Made by a program: the position numbers and the translations under genes. The notes under the pieces are model-generated. The model was given only the letters and a program-made list of their open reading frames with translations, ran no database searches and was not told where the DNA came from. 64,000 nucleotides of DNA, from assembly GCF_019278565.1 (NCBI RefSeq), contig NZ_CP058988.1, positions 992,001 through 1,056,000 on the forward strand. The letters are read 5' to 3'. Of this stretch, positions 27,576-36,100 are shown piece after piece (positions within the stretch are counted from its first letter, which is position 1; the number at the start of each line of letters is the position of its first letter). Origin of the DNA: Cellulophaga sp. HaHa_2_95 (lineage in GTDB: Bacteria > Bacteroidota > Bacteroidia > Flavobacteriales > Flavobacteriaceae).

Positions 27576-28514
27576 GTGAAGGGACCATTATTTTATTCAA
27601 AAATTTTACTTTTCGGAGAATATGGAATTATAAAAGATTCGAAAGGATTGTCCATACCTTATAATTTCTTTAAAGGAGCTTTAAAATCTGATGATAATTT
27701 ATCTGAAGAGGCAAAGAAGTCTAATGAAAGTTTGGAACGTTTTGCTGCATATCTTGAAGAATTAGCAATAGATAACCCAGAATTAGTAGCTTTCGATGTA
27801 GCCTCGCTGAAAAATGATGTGGCTCAAGGAATGTATTTTGATAGTTCTATACCACAAGGATATGGTGTAGGGAGTAGCGGTGCTTTAGTTGCTGCTATAT
27901 ATGATAAATACGCCTTTGATAAAATAACAGTTTTAGAGAATCTTACTAGAGAAAAATTACTAACCTTAAAAACTATTTTTGGGAAAATGGAATCATTTTT
28001 TCATGGGAAGTCTTCAGGTCTAGATCCTTTAAATAGTTACTTAAGCTTACCTATTTTAATTAATTCTAAAGATAATATTGAATCGACTAGCATTCCTTCT
28101 CAAAACGCAGAAGGTAAAGGTGCTGTGTTTTTGTTAGATAGTGGTATTGTTGGAGAAACGGCACCAATGGTGCAAATTTTTATGGAGCAAATGAAAGAAA
28201 AAGGCTTCCGTAAAATGTTAAAAGAACAATTTATTAAACACACAGATGCCTGTGTAGAAGATTTTGTAAGCGGTAACGTAAGTTCTCTTTTTGGAAATTT
28301 AAAGCAACTTTCTCATGTAGTTTTAGATAACTTTAAACCAATGATTCCAGTGGAGTTTCATAAACTTTGGAAGCACGGGATTGATACGAACGAATACTAC
28401 TTGAAACTTTGTGGTTCTGGTGGTGGTGGTTATATCCTAGGATTTACTGAAGATTTTGAGAAAGCTAAAAAATCCTTGAATGGTCATAAATTAGAAGTAG
28501 TCTATAACTTCTAA
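27576..28514 (+). CDS. Mevalonate kinase-like GHMP kinase
   Basis: A 312-residue GHMP kinase that starts with GTG; no closer ATG is available. Motif 1 is KILLFGEYGIIKDS (an E-G-I/V-type mevalonate kinase start), motif 2 is PQGYGVGSSGALVAAIYDKY (the ATP phosphate loop), and motif 3 is LKLCGSGGGGYILGF. FHGKSSGLDPLNSYLSLP holds the catalytic aspartate. The sequence fits the mevalonate kinase group found in Bacteroidota, which phosphorylates mevalonate. A phosphomevalonate kinase activity cannot be excluded by eye. It sits between mvaD and a UbiA-type prenyltransferase with an 11-bp gap to the latter. Confidence 0.85.
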   Translation: MKGPLFYSKILLFGEYGIIKDSKGLSIPYNFFKGALKSDDNLSEEAKKSNESLERFAAYLEELAIDNPELVAFDVASLKNDVAQGMYFDSSIPQGYGVGSSGALVAAIYDKYAFDKITVLENLTREKLLTLKTIFGKMESFFHGKSSGLDPLNSYLSLPILINSKDNIESTSIPSQNAEGKGAVFLLDSGIVGETAPMVQIFMEQMKEKGFRKMLKEQFIKHTDACVEDFVSGNVSSLFGNLKQLSHVVLDNFKPMIPVEFHKLWKHGIDTNEYYLKLCGSGGGGYILGFTEDFEKAKKSLNGHKLEVVYNF

Positions 28515-28525
28515 AAACAATCCGC

Positions 28526-29431
28526 ATGCTTAATAGAAAAAACAAGCTCCTGCTTTTAAAGTTATTGAGTCTGTTTTCTGTTGTTAGGGGGTACAATATT
28601 TTAATTATTGTAATCGCCCAATATTTAGCATCTATTTATATCTTATCACCTAATTTACCACTCCGCAAAGTGGTTTTTGATTTTAATCTTTTCCTTATTG
28701 TTTTATCTTCTGCCATGGTTATTGCAGCGGGTTATATCATAAATAATTTTTACGATGCAGAAAAAGATCTGATAAATAAGCCGCGCAAAACAATGCTAGA
28801 TAGGTTGGTAAGTCAACGTTTTAAACTAAGCACTTATTTTGTCTTAAATTTTTTAGCAGCCTTAGTCGCAAGCTATGTTTCTTTCAAAGCTGTTTTGTTT
28901 TTCTCTTCGTATATTTTCGGAATTTGGATCTATTCACACAAGTTAAAAAGAATCCCATTTGTAGGTAATTTTATTTCGGCCACACTTGCCGTGGCGCCCT
29001 TTTTTGTAGTTTTTGTATATTATAAAAACTTTGAATCGGTCATATTTGTGCATGCACTATTTTTATTTTTAGTCATTTTAGCACGAGAACTAATCAAAGA
29101 TTTAGAGAATATGGCAGGAGATTTGGCTCAGAATTATAAAACGATCCCTATTCTCTATGGGGAGAATACCTCAAAAACTATTATTGGTATGTTGTTTCTT
29201 CTGACTTTAATTCCTTCCATGCTATTGATCTTTAAATTTGATGTAGGATACATGTACGGCTATTTTATAGCTTGTGTTGTTTTGCTGCTGCTATGCCTAG
29301 TTTTGTTGTTGCGTTCAGATTCTAAAAAACACTACATCTTATTACATAATATTCTAAAGCTTATTATTATCGCAGGGGTTTTTAGTATCTTGTTGATTAA
29401 TGTAGATCTGGTATTAAATAGAATTTTATAG
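28526..29431 (+). CDS. UbiA-type prenyltransferase (geranylgeranylglycerol-phosphate synthase-like)
   Basis: A 301-residue integral membrane protein with about eight to nine helices. Two Asp-rich motifs typical of UbiA enzymes are visible: NNFYDAEKD (residues 73-81) and ELIKDLENMAGD (about residue 190). They bind the Mg-diphosphate of a polyprenyl donor. Many Bacteroidota members are annotated as geranylgeranylglycerol-phosphate geranylgeranyltransferase-like, but menaquinone- or heme-type acceptors are alternatives. Linkage to mevalonate genes supports an isoprenoid substrate. It ends directly against the next start. Confidence 0.85.
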   Translation: MLNRKNKLLLLKLLSLFSVVRGYNILIIVIAQYLASIYILSPNLPLRKVVFDFNLFLIVLSSAMVIAAGYIINNFYDAEKDLINKPRKTMLDRLVSQRFKLSTYFVLNFLAALVASYVSFKAVLFFSSYIFGIWIYSHKLKRIPFVGNFISATLAVAPFFVVFVYYKNFESVIFVHALFLFLVILARELIKDLENMAGDLAQNYKTIPILYGENTSKTIIGMLFLLTLIPSMLLIFKFDVGYMYGYFIACVVLLLLCLVLLLRSDSKKHYILLHNILKLIIIAGVFSILLINVDLVLNRIL

Positions 29432-30382
29432 ATGAATAATTTACTTAAAGTAGCCTTAGCACAAATTTCTCCTGTGTGGTTAGATAAAGAAGCAACCCTA
29501 AAGAAAATAGAATCTTCCATTGCAGAAGCCGCAGCTCAAAAAACAGAATTAATAGTTTTTGGCGAGGCGTTATTACCAGGATATCCGTTTTGGTTGGCGC
29601 TAACAGAAGGTGCTTCTTGGGATTTAAAAGTAAATAAAGAAATTCATGCACACTACGTTCGTAATGCGATACAGGTTGAAGCAGGAGAACTAGACTCGGT
29701 TTGTAATTTAGCAAAGGAGCATTCTATAGCTATTTATTTAGGTATTATGGAACGTGCAAAAAATAGAGGAGGCCATAGTATTTACTGTTCACTTGTCTAT
29801 ATTAATGAACAAGGAGAGATAAAATCGGTGCACCGAAAATTGCAGCCTACCTATGATGAGCGATTAACTTGGGCTCCAGGAGACGGTAATGGTTTGCAAG
29901 TTCATCCTTTAAAAGAATTTACGGTTGGCGGGTTAAACTGTTGGGAAAATTGGATGCCATTACCTCGTACAGCGCTTTACGGTTTAGGAGAAAATTTACA
30001 TATTGCTGTTTGGCCAGGTAGTGACCATAATACCAAAGATATTACTCGTTTTATTGCACGGGAATCTCGTAGTTATGTAATATCTGTATCTTCTCTAATG
30101 AAGAAAACAGATTTCCCTAAAGCTACTCCGCATATAGAAGCAATTTTAGAAAAATCTCCCGAAGTTTTAGCCAATGGAGGATCTTGCATTGCTGGCCCAG
30201 ATGGGGAATGGCTTGTGGAACCTGTTTTGGATACGGAAGGTCTTATCTATCATACCTTAGATTTTAATCGGGTATATGAAGAGCGCCAGAATTTTGATGT
30301 GGTAGGGCATTACTCTAGGCCAGATGTTACCAAGTTAACGGTAAATAGAGAACGACAATCCACTGTAGCGTACACCGATTAA
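29432..30382 (+). CDS. Nitrilase-superfamily carbon-nitrogen hydrolase
   Basis: A 316-residue cytoplasmic hydrolase. The Glu-Lys-Cys triad is visible: E45 in VFGEALLPGYP, K136 in HRKLQPTYDERLTWAPGDG, and C170 in GGLNCWENWMP. The spacing and the YPFW and CWENWMPL signatures resemble aliphatic nitrilase/cyanide hydratase-type enzymes rather than amidases or Nit1/Nit2 proteins. It converts a nitrile to the carboxylic acid plus ammonia. The natural substrate is unknown. It directly abuts the prenyltransferase gene, so it is co-transcribed with the isoprenoid block. Confidence 0.9.
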   Translation: MNNLLKVALAQISPVWLDKEATLKKIESSIAEAAAQKTELIVFGEALLPGYPFWLALTEGASWDLKVNKEIHAHYVRNAIQVEAGELDSVCNLAKEHSIAIYLGIMERAKNRGGHSIYCSLVYINEQGEIKSVHRKLQPTYDERLTWAPGDGNGLQVHPLKEFTVGGLNCWENWMPLPRTALYGLGENLHIAVWPGSDHNTKDITRFIARESRSYVISVSSLMKKTDFPKATPHIEAILEKSPEVLANGGSCIAGPDGEWLVEPVLDTEGLIYHTLDFNRVYEERQNFDVVGHYSRPDVTKLTVNRERQSTVAYTD

Positions 30383-30430
30383 GAACTAATTTTAACTTTA
30401 TCTAACCTAGACAGTTAAATCAAAGGCTAG

Positions 30431-30465
30431 TTTGCTTATACATCCGATTTCCTTTATTACCTTTG
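30431..30465 (+). promoter_or_regulatory. Promoter of pseudouridine synthase gene
   Basis: TTTG at 30431-30434 and TACCTTTG at 30458-30465 (followed by CGG) form a Bacteroidota-type -33/-7 pair with a 23-base spacer. The -7 box is 16 bases before the ATG at 30482, so the mRNA leader would be very short. Confidence 0.65.
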
Positions 30466-30481
30466 CGGAAATATTTTAGTT

Positions 30482-31324
30482 ATGAGTAGGTCAGATTCCA
30501 ACAATGATAATAAGTCATCAGGAAGAGAAGGGGGAACATTTAGAAAGAAAAGTTATGCGAGAGGTAACGCTCCCATTAAGAAGAAGATAGAAACGAGAAA
30601 GCCTTCTAACCCAAATGTTCTACGACTAAATAGGTATGTAGCAAATTCAGGTGTTTGTTCTCGTAGAGAAGCAGATATCTATATTGCAGCAGGTAGTGTA
30701 ACCGTTAATGGCAAGCCTATCATTGAAATGGGATATAAAGTTCAGCTAACAGACGAAGTTCGTTTTGATGGTAGACTTTTAAATCCAATCAAAAAAGAAT
30801 ATATAGTTCTAAACAAGCCAAAAGATTTTGCAACATCTACAAGAGATGGTTCTGGTAATCGTACAGCAATGGGCTTAGTTTCTAATGCCTCAAAAGCAAA
30901 ATTACTTCCTGTAGGTAAAATGGATAAGGCTTCAACAGGCTTATTGTTATTTACCAATGATGGTGATTTAACGGCTCGTTTAAATTCGCCTAAAAATGGG
31001 TTGCGTAAAATTTTTCACGTAGAATTAACCAAGCCTTTAAAAAGTACAGATCTTAAACGTATTAAAGAAGGTATTGAGATAGAAGAGAGTATTGTAAGAA
31101 TTCAAGATATTAGTTATATCGAGAATGCTCCAAAAACACAAGTTGGTATTGAAATATTTAGTACAAGAAACAATATTGTGCGTAGACTTTTTGAAAAATT
31201 AGACTATGATGTCGTAAAGCTAGACTTGGTGGTATATGCCGGACTTACTAAAAAAGATTTACCACGTGGACACTGGAGACCTCTGACTGAGCAAGAAATT
31301 ATCAATTTAGGAATGATAAAATAA
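30482..31324 (+). CDS. Pseudouridine synthase (RluB/RsuA family)
   Basis: A 280-residue RNA-modifying enzyme. A basic, disordered N-terminal tail (about residues 1-45, rich in Ser, Lys, Arg and Gly) is followed by an S4 RNA-binding domain (LNRYVANSGVCSRREADIYI, about residues 50-69). The catalytic domain carries VGKMDKASTGLLLFTNDGDL, where the Asp after GKM is the expected nucleophile. It isomerises uridines in rRNA, most likely 23S (RluB-like), though RluE/RsuA cannot be separated by eye. Two small membrane-protein genes follow at close spacing. Confidence 0.93.
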   Translation: MSRSDSNNDNKSSGREGGTFRKKSYARGNAPIKKKIETRKPSNPNVLRLNRYVANSGVCSRREADIYIAAGSVTVNGKPIIEMGYKVQLTDEVRFDGRLLNPIKKEYIVLNKPKDFATSTRDGSGNRTAMGLVSNASKAKLLPVGKMDKASTGLLLFTNDGDLTARLNSPKNGLRKIFHVELTKPLKSTDLKRIKEGIEIEESIVRIQDISYIENAPKTQVGIEIFSTRNNIVRRLFEKLDYDVVKLDLVVYAGLTKKDLPRGHWRPLTEQEIINLGMIK

Positions 31325-31336
31325 TAGGAGCTCAAC

Positions 31337-31753
31337 ATGTTAAAGAACAAGCCGCATTTAGTTTTATGGTTTATAGGGGCCTTGTTAGCAATAGGGTGCT
31401 GCATTTCGTATTTCTTTAAGATTGACACCAATTTTCTACTGACTTTAGGGGAAACGTATTTAGTAGTAGCGCATTCACATATTTTTCTATTAGGAGCTCT
31501 TTGGTTTTTGCTATGTGGATTCGGGTATTTTATTTTACAAAAATATGAGATAACACCAATCTATTCCCTTACTAAAATTCATTTGATTGCCACGTTATTA
31601 AGTTTGCTAGGTATCGTTGTTGATCAATTTACCAACAACGATGGTGTCGAATCTGTAATTGCTTGGACATCAATCTTACTATTTCTTGTGGCGCAAACAA
31701 TTTATTTTATAAATATTACTATAGCAACGGTATTAAAAGTAAGAGTGAAGTAG
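31337..31753 (+). CDS. Small membrane protein resembling COX1 C-terminal helices (HxH retained)
   Basis: A 138-residue protein with four predicted transmembrane helices (about residues 8-27, 45-67, 80-97 and 107-132). ETYLVVAHSH (39-48) aligns with the DTYYVVAHFH motif of heme-copper oxidase subunit I. Both histidines are kept (H46 and H48), which in COX1 ligate heme a3 and heme a. The following IHLIATLLS region also aligns with COX1 (AKIHF-type). The rest of COX1, including the copper-B histidines, is absent. It is only 12 bp after the pseudouridine synthase and has a good AGGAG ribosome site (31326-31330), which is unusual here. The function is unknown; a heme-binding or assembly role is inference. 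Confidence 0.75.
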   Translation: MLKNKPHLVLWFIGALLAIGCCISYFFKIDTNFLLTLGETYLVVAHSHIFLLGALWFLLCGFGYFILQKYEITPIYSLTKIHLIATLLSLLGIVVDQFTNNDGVESVIAWTSILLFLVAQTIYFINITIATVLKVRVK

Positions 31754-31762
31754 ATTAGTTAT

Positions 31763-32233
31763 ATGTTGAATATTAAAAATATATGCTCACTCAAAGAAAA
31801 ACCGCATATTATTCTTTGGTTTTTTACAGCGCTATGTTTTGTTATTTATTTGCTGAACTATTTTTTTAACGATGATTCAACGATTGATATAAGCTATTAT
31901 GATACGTATTATGTACTCTCTAAAAGTTCATTACTGCAGGTATTAGGGTACTGGTTTTTTGTCTGTGGTATCGGTTACTTTCTCTTGAATTATTATAATA
32001 AAAGAATCTTTTCTTGGTTAAGTAGGATTCATGTGTGGATGAGCTTATTAGCCATCACATTGATACTATTAGAATACAGCAATGTAAATTTTTTAAGTTC
32101 TACAAAACGATTTTATGAGATTACAGTATATTCTGAAACTTTAAATTATCTGGGAATACTACTTTTTATAATAGCTCAAATTATTTATTGTTTTCACATG
32201 CTTCTAAGCATTTTTAAAAGGCAACAACCTTGA
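31763..32233 (+). CDS. Small membrane protein resembling COX1 C-terminal helices (histidines lost)
   Basis: A 156-residue paralogue of the preceding protein, with four predicted helices. YYDTYYVLSKSS (45-56) keeps the COX1 DTYYV motif, but the two histidine positions are K54 and S56. It therefore cannot bind hemes the COX1 way there. LSRIHVWMSLL aligns with the helix that follows in COX1, and EKPHIILWFF matches the N-terminal helix of its neighbour. The two genes are 9 bp apart and probably form a membrane pair. No other oxidase gene is nearby. The family is not recognised by name; it may be listed as hypothetical in databases. Confidence 0.7.
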   Translation: MLNIKNICSLKEKPHIILWFFTALCFVIYLLNYFFNDDSTIDISYYDTYYVLSKSSLLQVLGYWFFVCGIGYFLLNYYNKRIFSWLSRIHVWMSLLAITLILLEYSNVNFLSSTKRFYEITVYSETLNYLGILLFIIAQIIYCFHMLLSIFKRQQP

Positions 32234-32251
32234 TTAGAAGAACTTAATCAA
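32230..32251. terminator. Weak hairpin between convergent genes
   Basis: TTGATTA (32230-32236) pairs with TAATCAA (32245-32251) across an 8-base loop and spans the space between the convergent stops at 32233 and 32244. There is no clear T tract, so it is only a possible terminator. Confidence 0.3.
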
Positions 32252-33176
32252 TAACATACCCTTCGCCAAATTGATAACTAAGTACAAACCCATGTGTATT
32301 TCCTAACGGAGATTTGTTGGTACTTAGGTTGTAATTATATATAAACCGGACGCTATCAAAAAGATATACTCCAGCCAACAGGTTAAGAGAAGAACTTGTT
32401 CTGTAACCTCCTCCTATTTCAAACTTATTTTTAAAACTAACCGCTACATTTAAATCTGCTTGTAGTGGAGCGCCATTTTCATATTTTAAAAGTACATTTG
32501 GCTTGATCATCATATCTTTAAATATATTGTTGAAAAAACGGTACCCAAAATACCCGTATACAGGATTAGTAAGGTTTAAACTATCGTCTGAAGCTAAGGC
32601 ATCTCCCAATACATTAGGGGCGGACGCACCAACATAAAAGGAAGCATGGTTAAACAAGAAGCCCAGACCAATAGTAGGGATTGTTGCCGTAATGTTTTCA
32701 GAAAAATTTGGATCGTCCATGATTCCTAATTCTAATAAATTATCTTGATATTGTTGTACACCTGCGGTTATCCCGAAAGAAAGAACGCCAGGAGCGTAGT
32801 GCTGCCAATAAGGCCTATTGTTCTCAAAATCGAAAAATATTTTATAAGAGTACGCTCCAAAAAAACTTGTGGAGGTCGTAACGCCAATTTGGTCGCGTAT
32901 AATACCAGCTCCTAAACCTACTTTTCCTCTATTTATTTGCCCTTGTCCACTAAGTGAAAAACTTTTGGGGCTACCTTCAAATTCGTTAAAGTACCCAGAA
33001 TTACTAACCGCAATTTCAGTATTTGCTGTGAGCCCTGCGTACGCACTATTTATAATAAAGGGATTGTAGTTATACTCTGAAAATGTTGGCGTTTGCTGGC
33101 TAAAGGCAGTATTAGTGGTTACTACTAGTAAACATACGATAGCTACTAAAGCTGAAATTTTATTATTGTAAATCAT
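32244..33176 (-). CDS. PorP/SprF family T9SS outer-membrane protein
   Basis: A 310-residue protein with a cleavable signal (TNTAFSQ). The start of the mature protein, QQTPTFSEYNYNPFIINSAYAG, is the hallmark of the PorP/SprF family (FxEYNYNPFxxNxAYAG). The remainder looks like a beta-barrel (alternating FGAYSYKIFF, YWQHYAPGVLSFGITAG, GYFGYRFF), ending in aromatic-rich strands. In Flavobacterium, SprF is needed to export or anchor the type B-CTD adhesin SprB. This gene is 4 bp downstream of the giant type B-CTD protein gene, so it is most likely that protein's dedicated partner. Confidence 0.93.
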   Translation of the reverse strand: MIYNNKISALVAIVCLLVVTTNTAFSQQTPTFSEYNYNPFIINSAYAGLTANTEIAVSNSGYFNEFEGSPKSFSLSGQGQINRGKVGLGAGIIRDQIGVTTSTSFFGAYSYKIFFDFENNRPYWQHYAPGVLSFGITAGVQQYQDNLLELGIMDDPNFSENITATIPTIGLGFLFNHASFYVGASAPNVLGDALASDDSLNLTNPVYGYFGYRFFNNIFKDMMIKPNVLLKYENGAPLQADLNVAVSFKNKFEIGGGYRTSSSLNLLAGVYLFDSVRFIYNYNLSTNKSPLGNTHGFVLSYQFGEGYVID

Positions 33177-33180
33177 CCTG

Positions 33181-36100
33181 TTATCGCTTTAGGACTACGA
33201 ATCCTTTTAATTTTTTTAAGTTATGTGTCCCTGTAATTTGTATATCAAAGAAATACGTTCCATTAGGTAATGTGCCTGCACCAGATTTTAGAAGTTTATT
33301 TGCTTCACCTCTAAATACATTACTTTGATTATCATAATTAGCTATAGTGAATACTAAATCTCCCCAACGGTTATAAATATTGACCATATTGTCTGGACTG
33401 TTTTCAATTCCTTTTATTTCCCAAAACTCATTGATACCATCGCCATTGGGTGAGAATCCATATTCTGATGCTATTAAAGGTTCTATTTCTGTTGTAAAAG
33501 ATTCCTCTGAGCATCCAACGGCATCACCAAATGTGTTATAAGCTGTTATGGTAACATAAATAGTAGTTTCAAAAGGAAGGTTATCAATTAGCTCGTAAGA
33601 GGTTAAAAAGCCAACATCTTCATTGTTTAAAATATCTGTTCCGCCAGATGTTGTTCCCATAGAAATGCGGTAACCATCTGCATTTATAATTGTTTCCCAA
33701 TTAACGGATACATCTGTAGCTACATTTATGGCTTCATTTGTAGGGGCTGTTAAGGATGTACAATTCGGAATTCTAATGATGGTTTCCGTGGTAAATGATT
33801 CTTCAGTACAACCTGTAGCATCTCCTGCGGCGTTGTAAGGGGTTATAGAAACATAGATCGTAGTTGCCTCCTCAAAGTCTGTACTAAATGCGTAGGTGTT
33901 TATATTTCCTACATCTTCATTGTCTAAAATGTCTGTTCCGCCAGAAGTTGTTCCTACCGTTAATTTATAACCGTCTGCATTTGCTATTGTGTTCCAAGTT
34001 AAGTCAGAATCTATGGCTACATTTGTTTCGCCATTTAAGGGAGCAATTAGAGAGGTGCAATTTGGTATCATTGTTAGAGTTTCGGTCGTAAAAGATTCTT
34101 CTGTACAGCCCATAGCATCTCCTATAGTGTTGTAAGGTATAATCGTCACATATACTGTTGTTGTTTCATCAAAGTTAGTAGTAAAGTCATAGCTGGTGCT
34201 ATTCCCTACATTTTCATTGTTTAAAATATCTGTCCCCCCAGAAGTTGTTCCTACACTTACTTTATACCCGGTTGCATTTGGTACAGCATTCCAAGTCAAA
34301 TCGGTTGTAATAGCCACATCATTTGCTCCGGATAATGGAGCAGCTAGTGTAGTGCAATTAGGAATGGTGGGTGTCGTTAAGGTTGTGAATGATTCTTCTG
34401 CACAACCAGTAGCATTACCTACTGTATTATAGGGTGTTATGGTTACATAGATTGTTGTTGCTTCGTCGAAGTCTGAAGTGAAGTTGTATGTGTTTGTATT
34501 TCCCACATCTTCATTGTTTAATATATCGGTACCGCCAGAGGTAGTTCCTACCGTTAGGATATAACCTGTGGCATCACCAACTATATTCCAACTAAGATCT
34601 GTTTCTAATGCGATATTGTTTGCGGTATTTGTTGGCGTAGAAAGCATGGTACAATTGGGAACTGTAGGTAGGGTTTCTGTAGTGAATGATTCTTCTGCGC
34701 AACCTGTGGCATCACCTACAGCATTGTAGGGGGTAATTGAAACATATATAATAGTTGCTTCAATAAAATCAATGGTAAAATCATACGTATTTGTATTTCC
34801 CACATCTTCATTATTTAAAATGTCTGTACCACTAGGGCTAGTACCTACTGTTAATTTATACCCAGTGGCATCGCTCACTAAATTCCAATTAAGGTCACTA
34901 TCAATAGCCACATCGGTAGCATTATTTAAGGGAGTGGTTAGTGTAGTACAACTAGGTACGGTTGGACTACCATCACCAGTGGTAAAAGTTTCTTCACTAC
35001 AGCCTAACGCATCCCCTACTGAGTTATAAGGGGTGATAATAACATAATGCATTCTGTTAGCGCGTAAATCATCTGTAAAACTATAGGTGGTCATATTCCC
35101 TACGTTTATATTATTAGCAACTTCAATACCTCCCGTTGTTGTTCCTACACTCACAAGATACCCTGTAGCATTCGGCACTAAATTCCAAGACAAATCTGTG
35201 CTGATTGCTACGTTTGTGGCTCCGTTAAACGGACTTACCAAACTTGTACAAGCCGGTGCTACAGGAATAAATTCTGTTGTAACACTTTCTGCAGAACAGC
35301 CAATGGGCTCTCCTTCTTCATTATAGGGCGTAATGGTTACGTAGTATGTAGTATCTTCTTCTAAGTCACTTGTAAAATCATACGTAATACTATTCCCTAC
35401 ATCTTCATTGTCTAAAATGTCTGTGCCACCAACAGTTGTTCCCACTGTTAGTTTATAGCCATCGGCATTGCTAATAGCAGTCCAATTAAGGTCTGTATCA
35501 GTCGCAATATCAGTTTCGCCATCAACAGGTAGTGTTAGTGTTGTACAATTTGGAATAGTTGCAGAAGTATTAGAGATGGTGAAACTTTCTTCTATACATG
35601 GTTCTACGGCATCACCTTCATCATTAAAAGGAATTATGGTTACATATACCGTATCTCCTGTATTAAAATCCGAGGTAAATTCATAAAATGTTTCATTAGT
35701 AATAGTTTCATTATTTAAAATATCAGTACCACCGGTAGTAGTTCCTACGGTTAAATGATATCCTTGTGCATAAAGCGCGTGCTCCCAAGTAATATTGGTA
35801 TTTACGGGAACGTCAATAGCGCCATTTAAAGGAGATAGTAGTTGTGTACATGAAGGAATAGGGCAGTCGCGCACATCAAGACTAAAGGTCCATCCATAGG
35901 TATCAATCATAGATTGTCTTTCTTCCTGAGCATCGCAATAAGGTAAAGTTGCTGCACCTAAAGTAATTCCTGGCGTTAAGGTTTGTTCTGACCAAGCAAT
36001 TAATGTATTATCATAATTTTCTCGAGACAATGCAGTATCATCTAACATGTTTAACATATTGGTTACCCCGCTAATGTCCCAATCACCGAAATATTGATTC

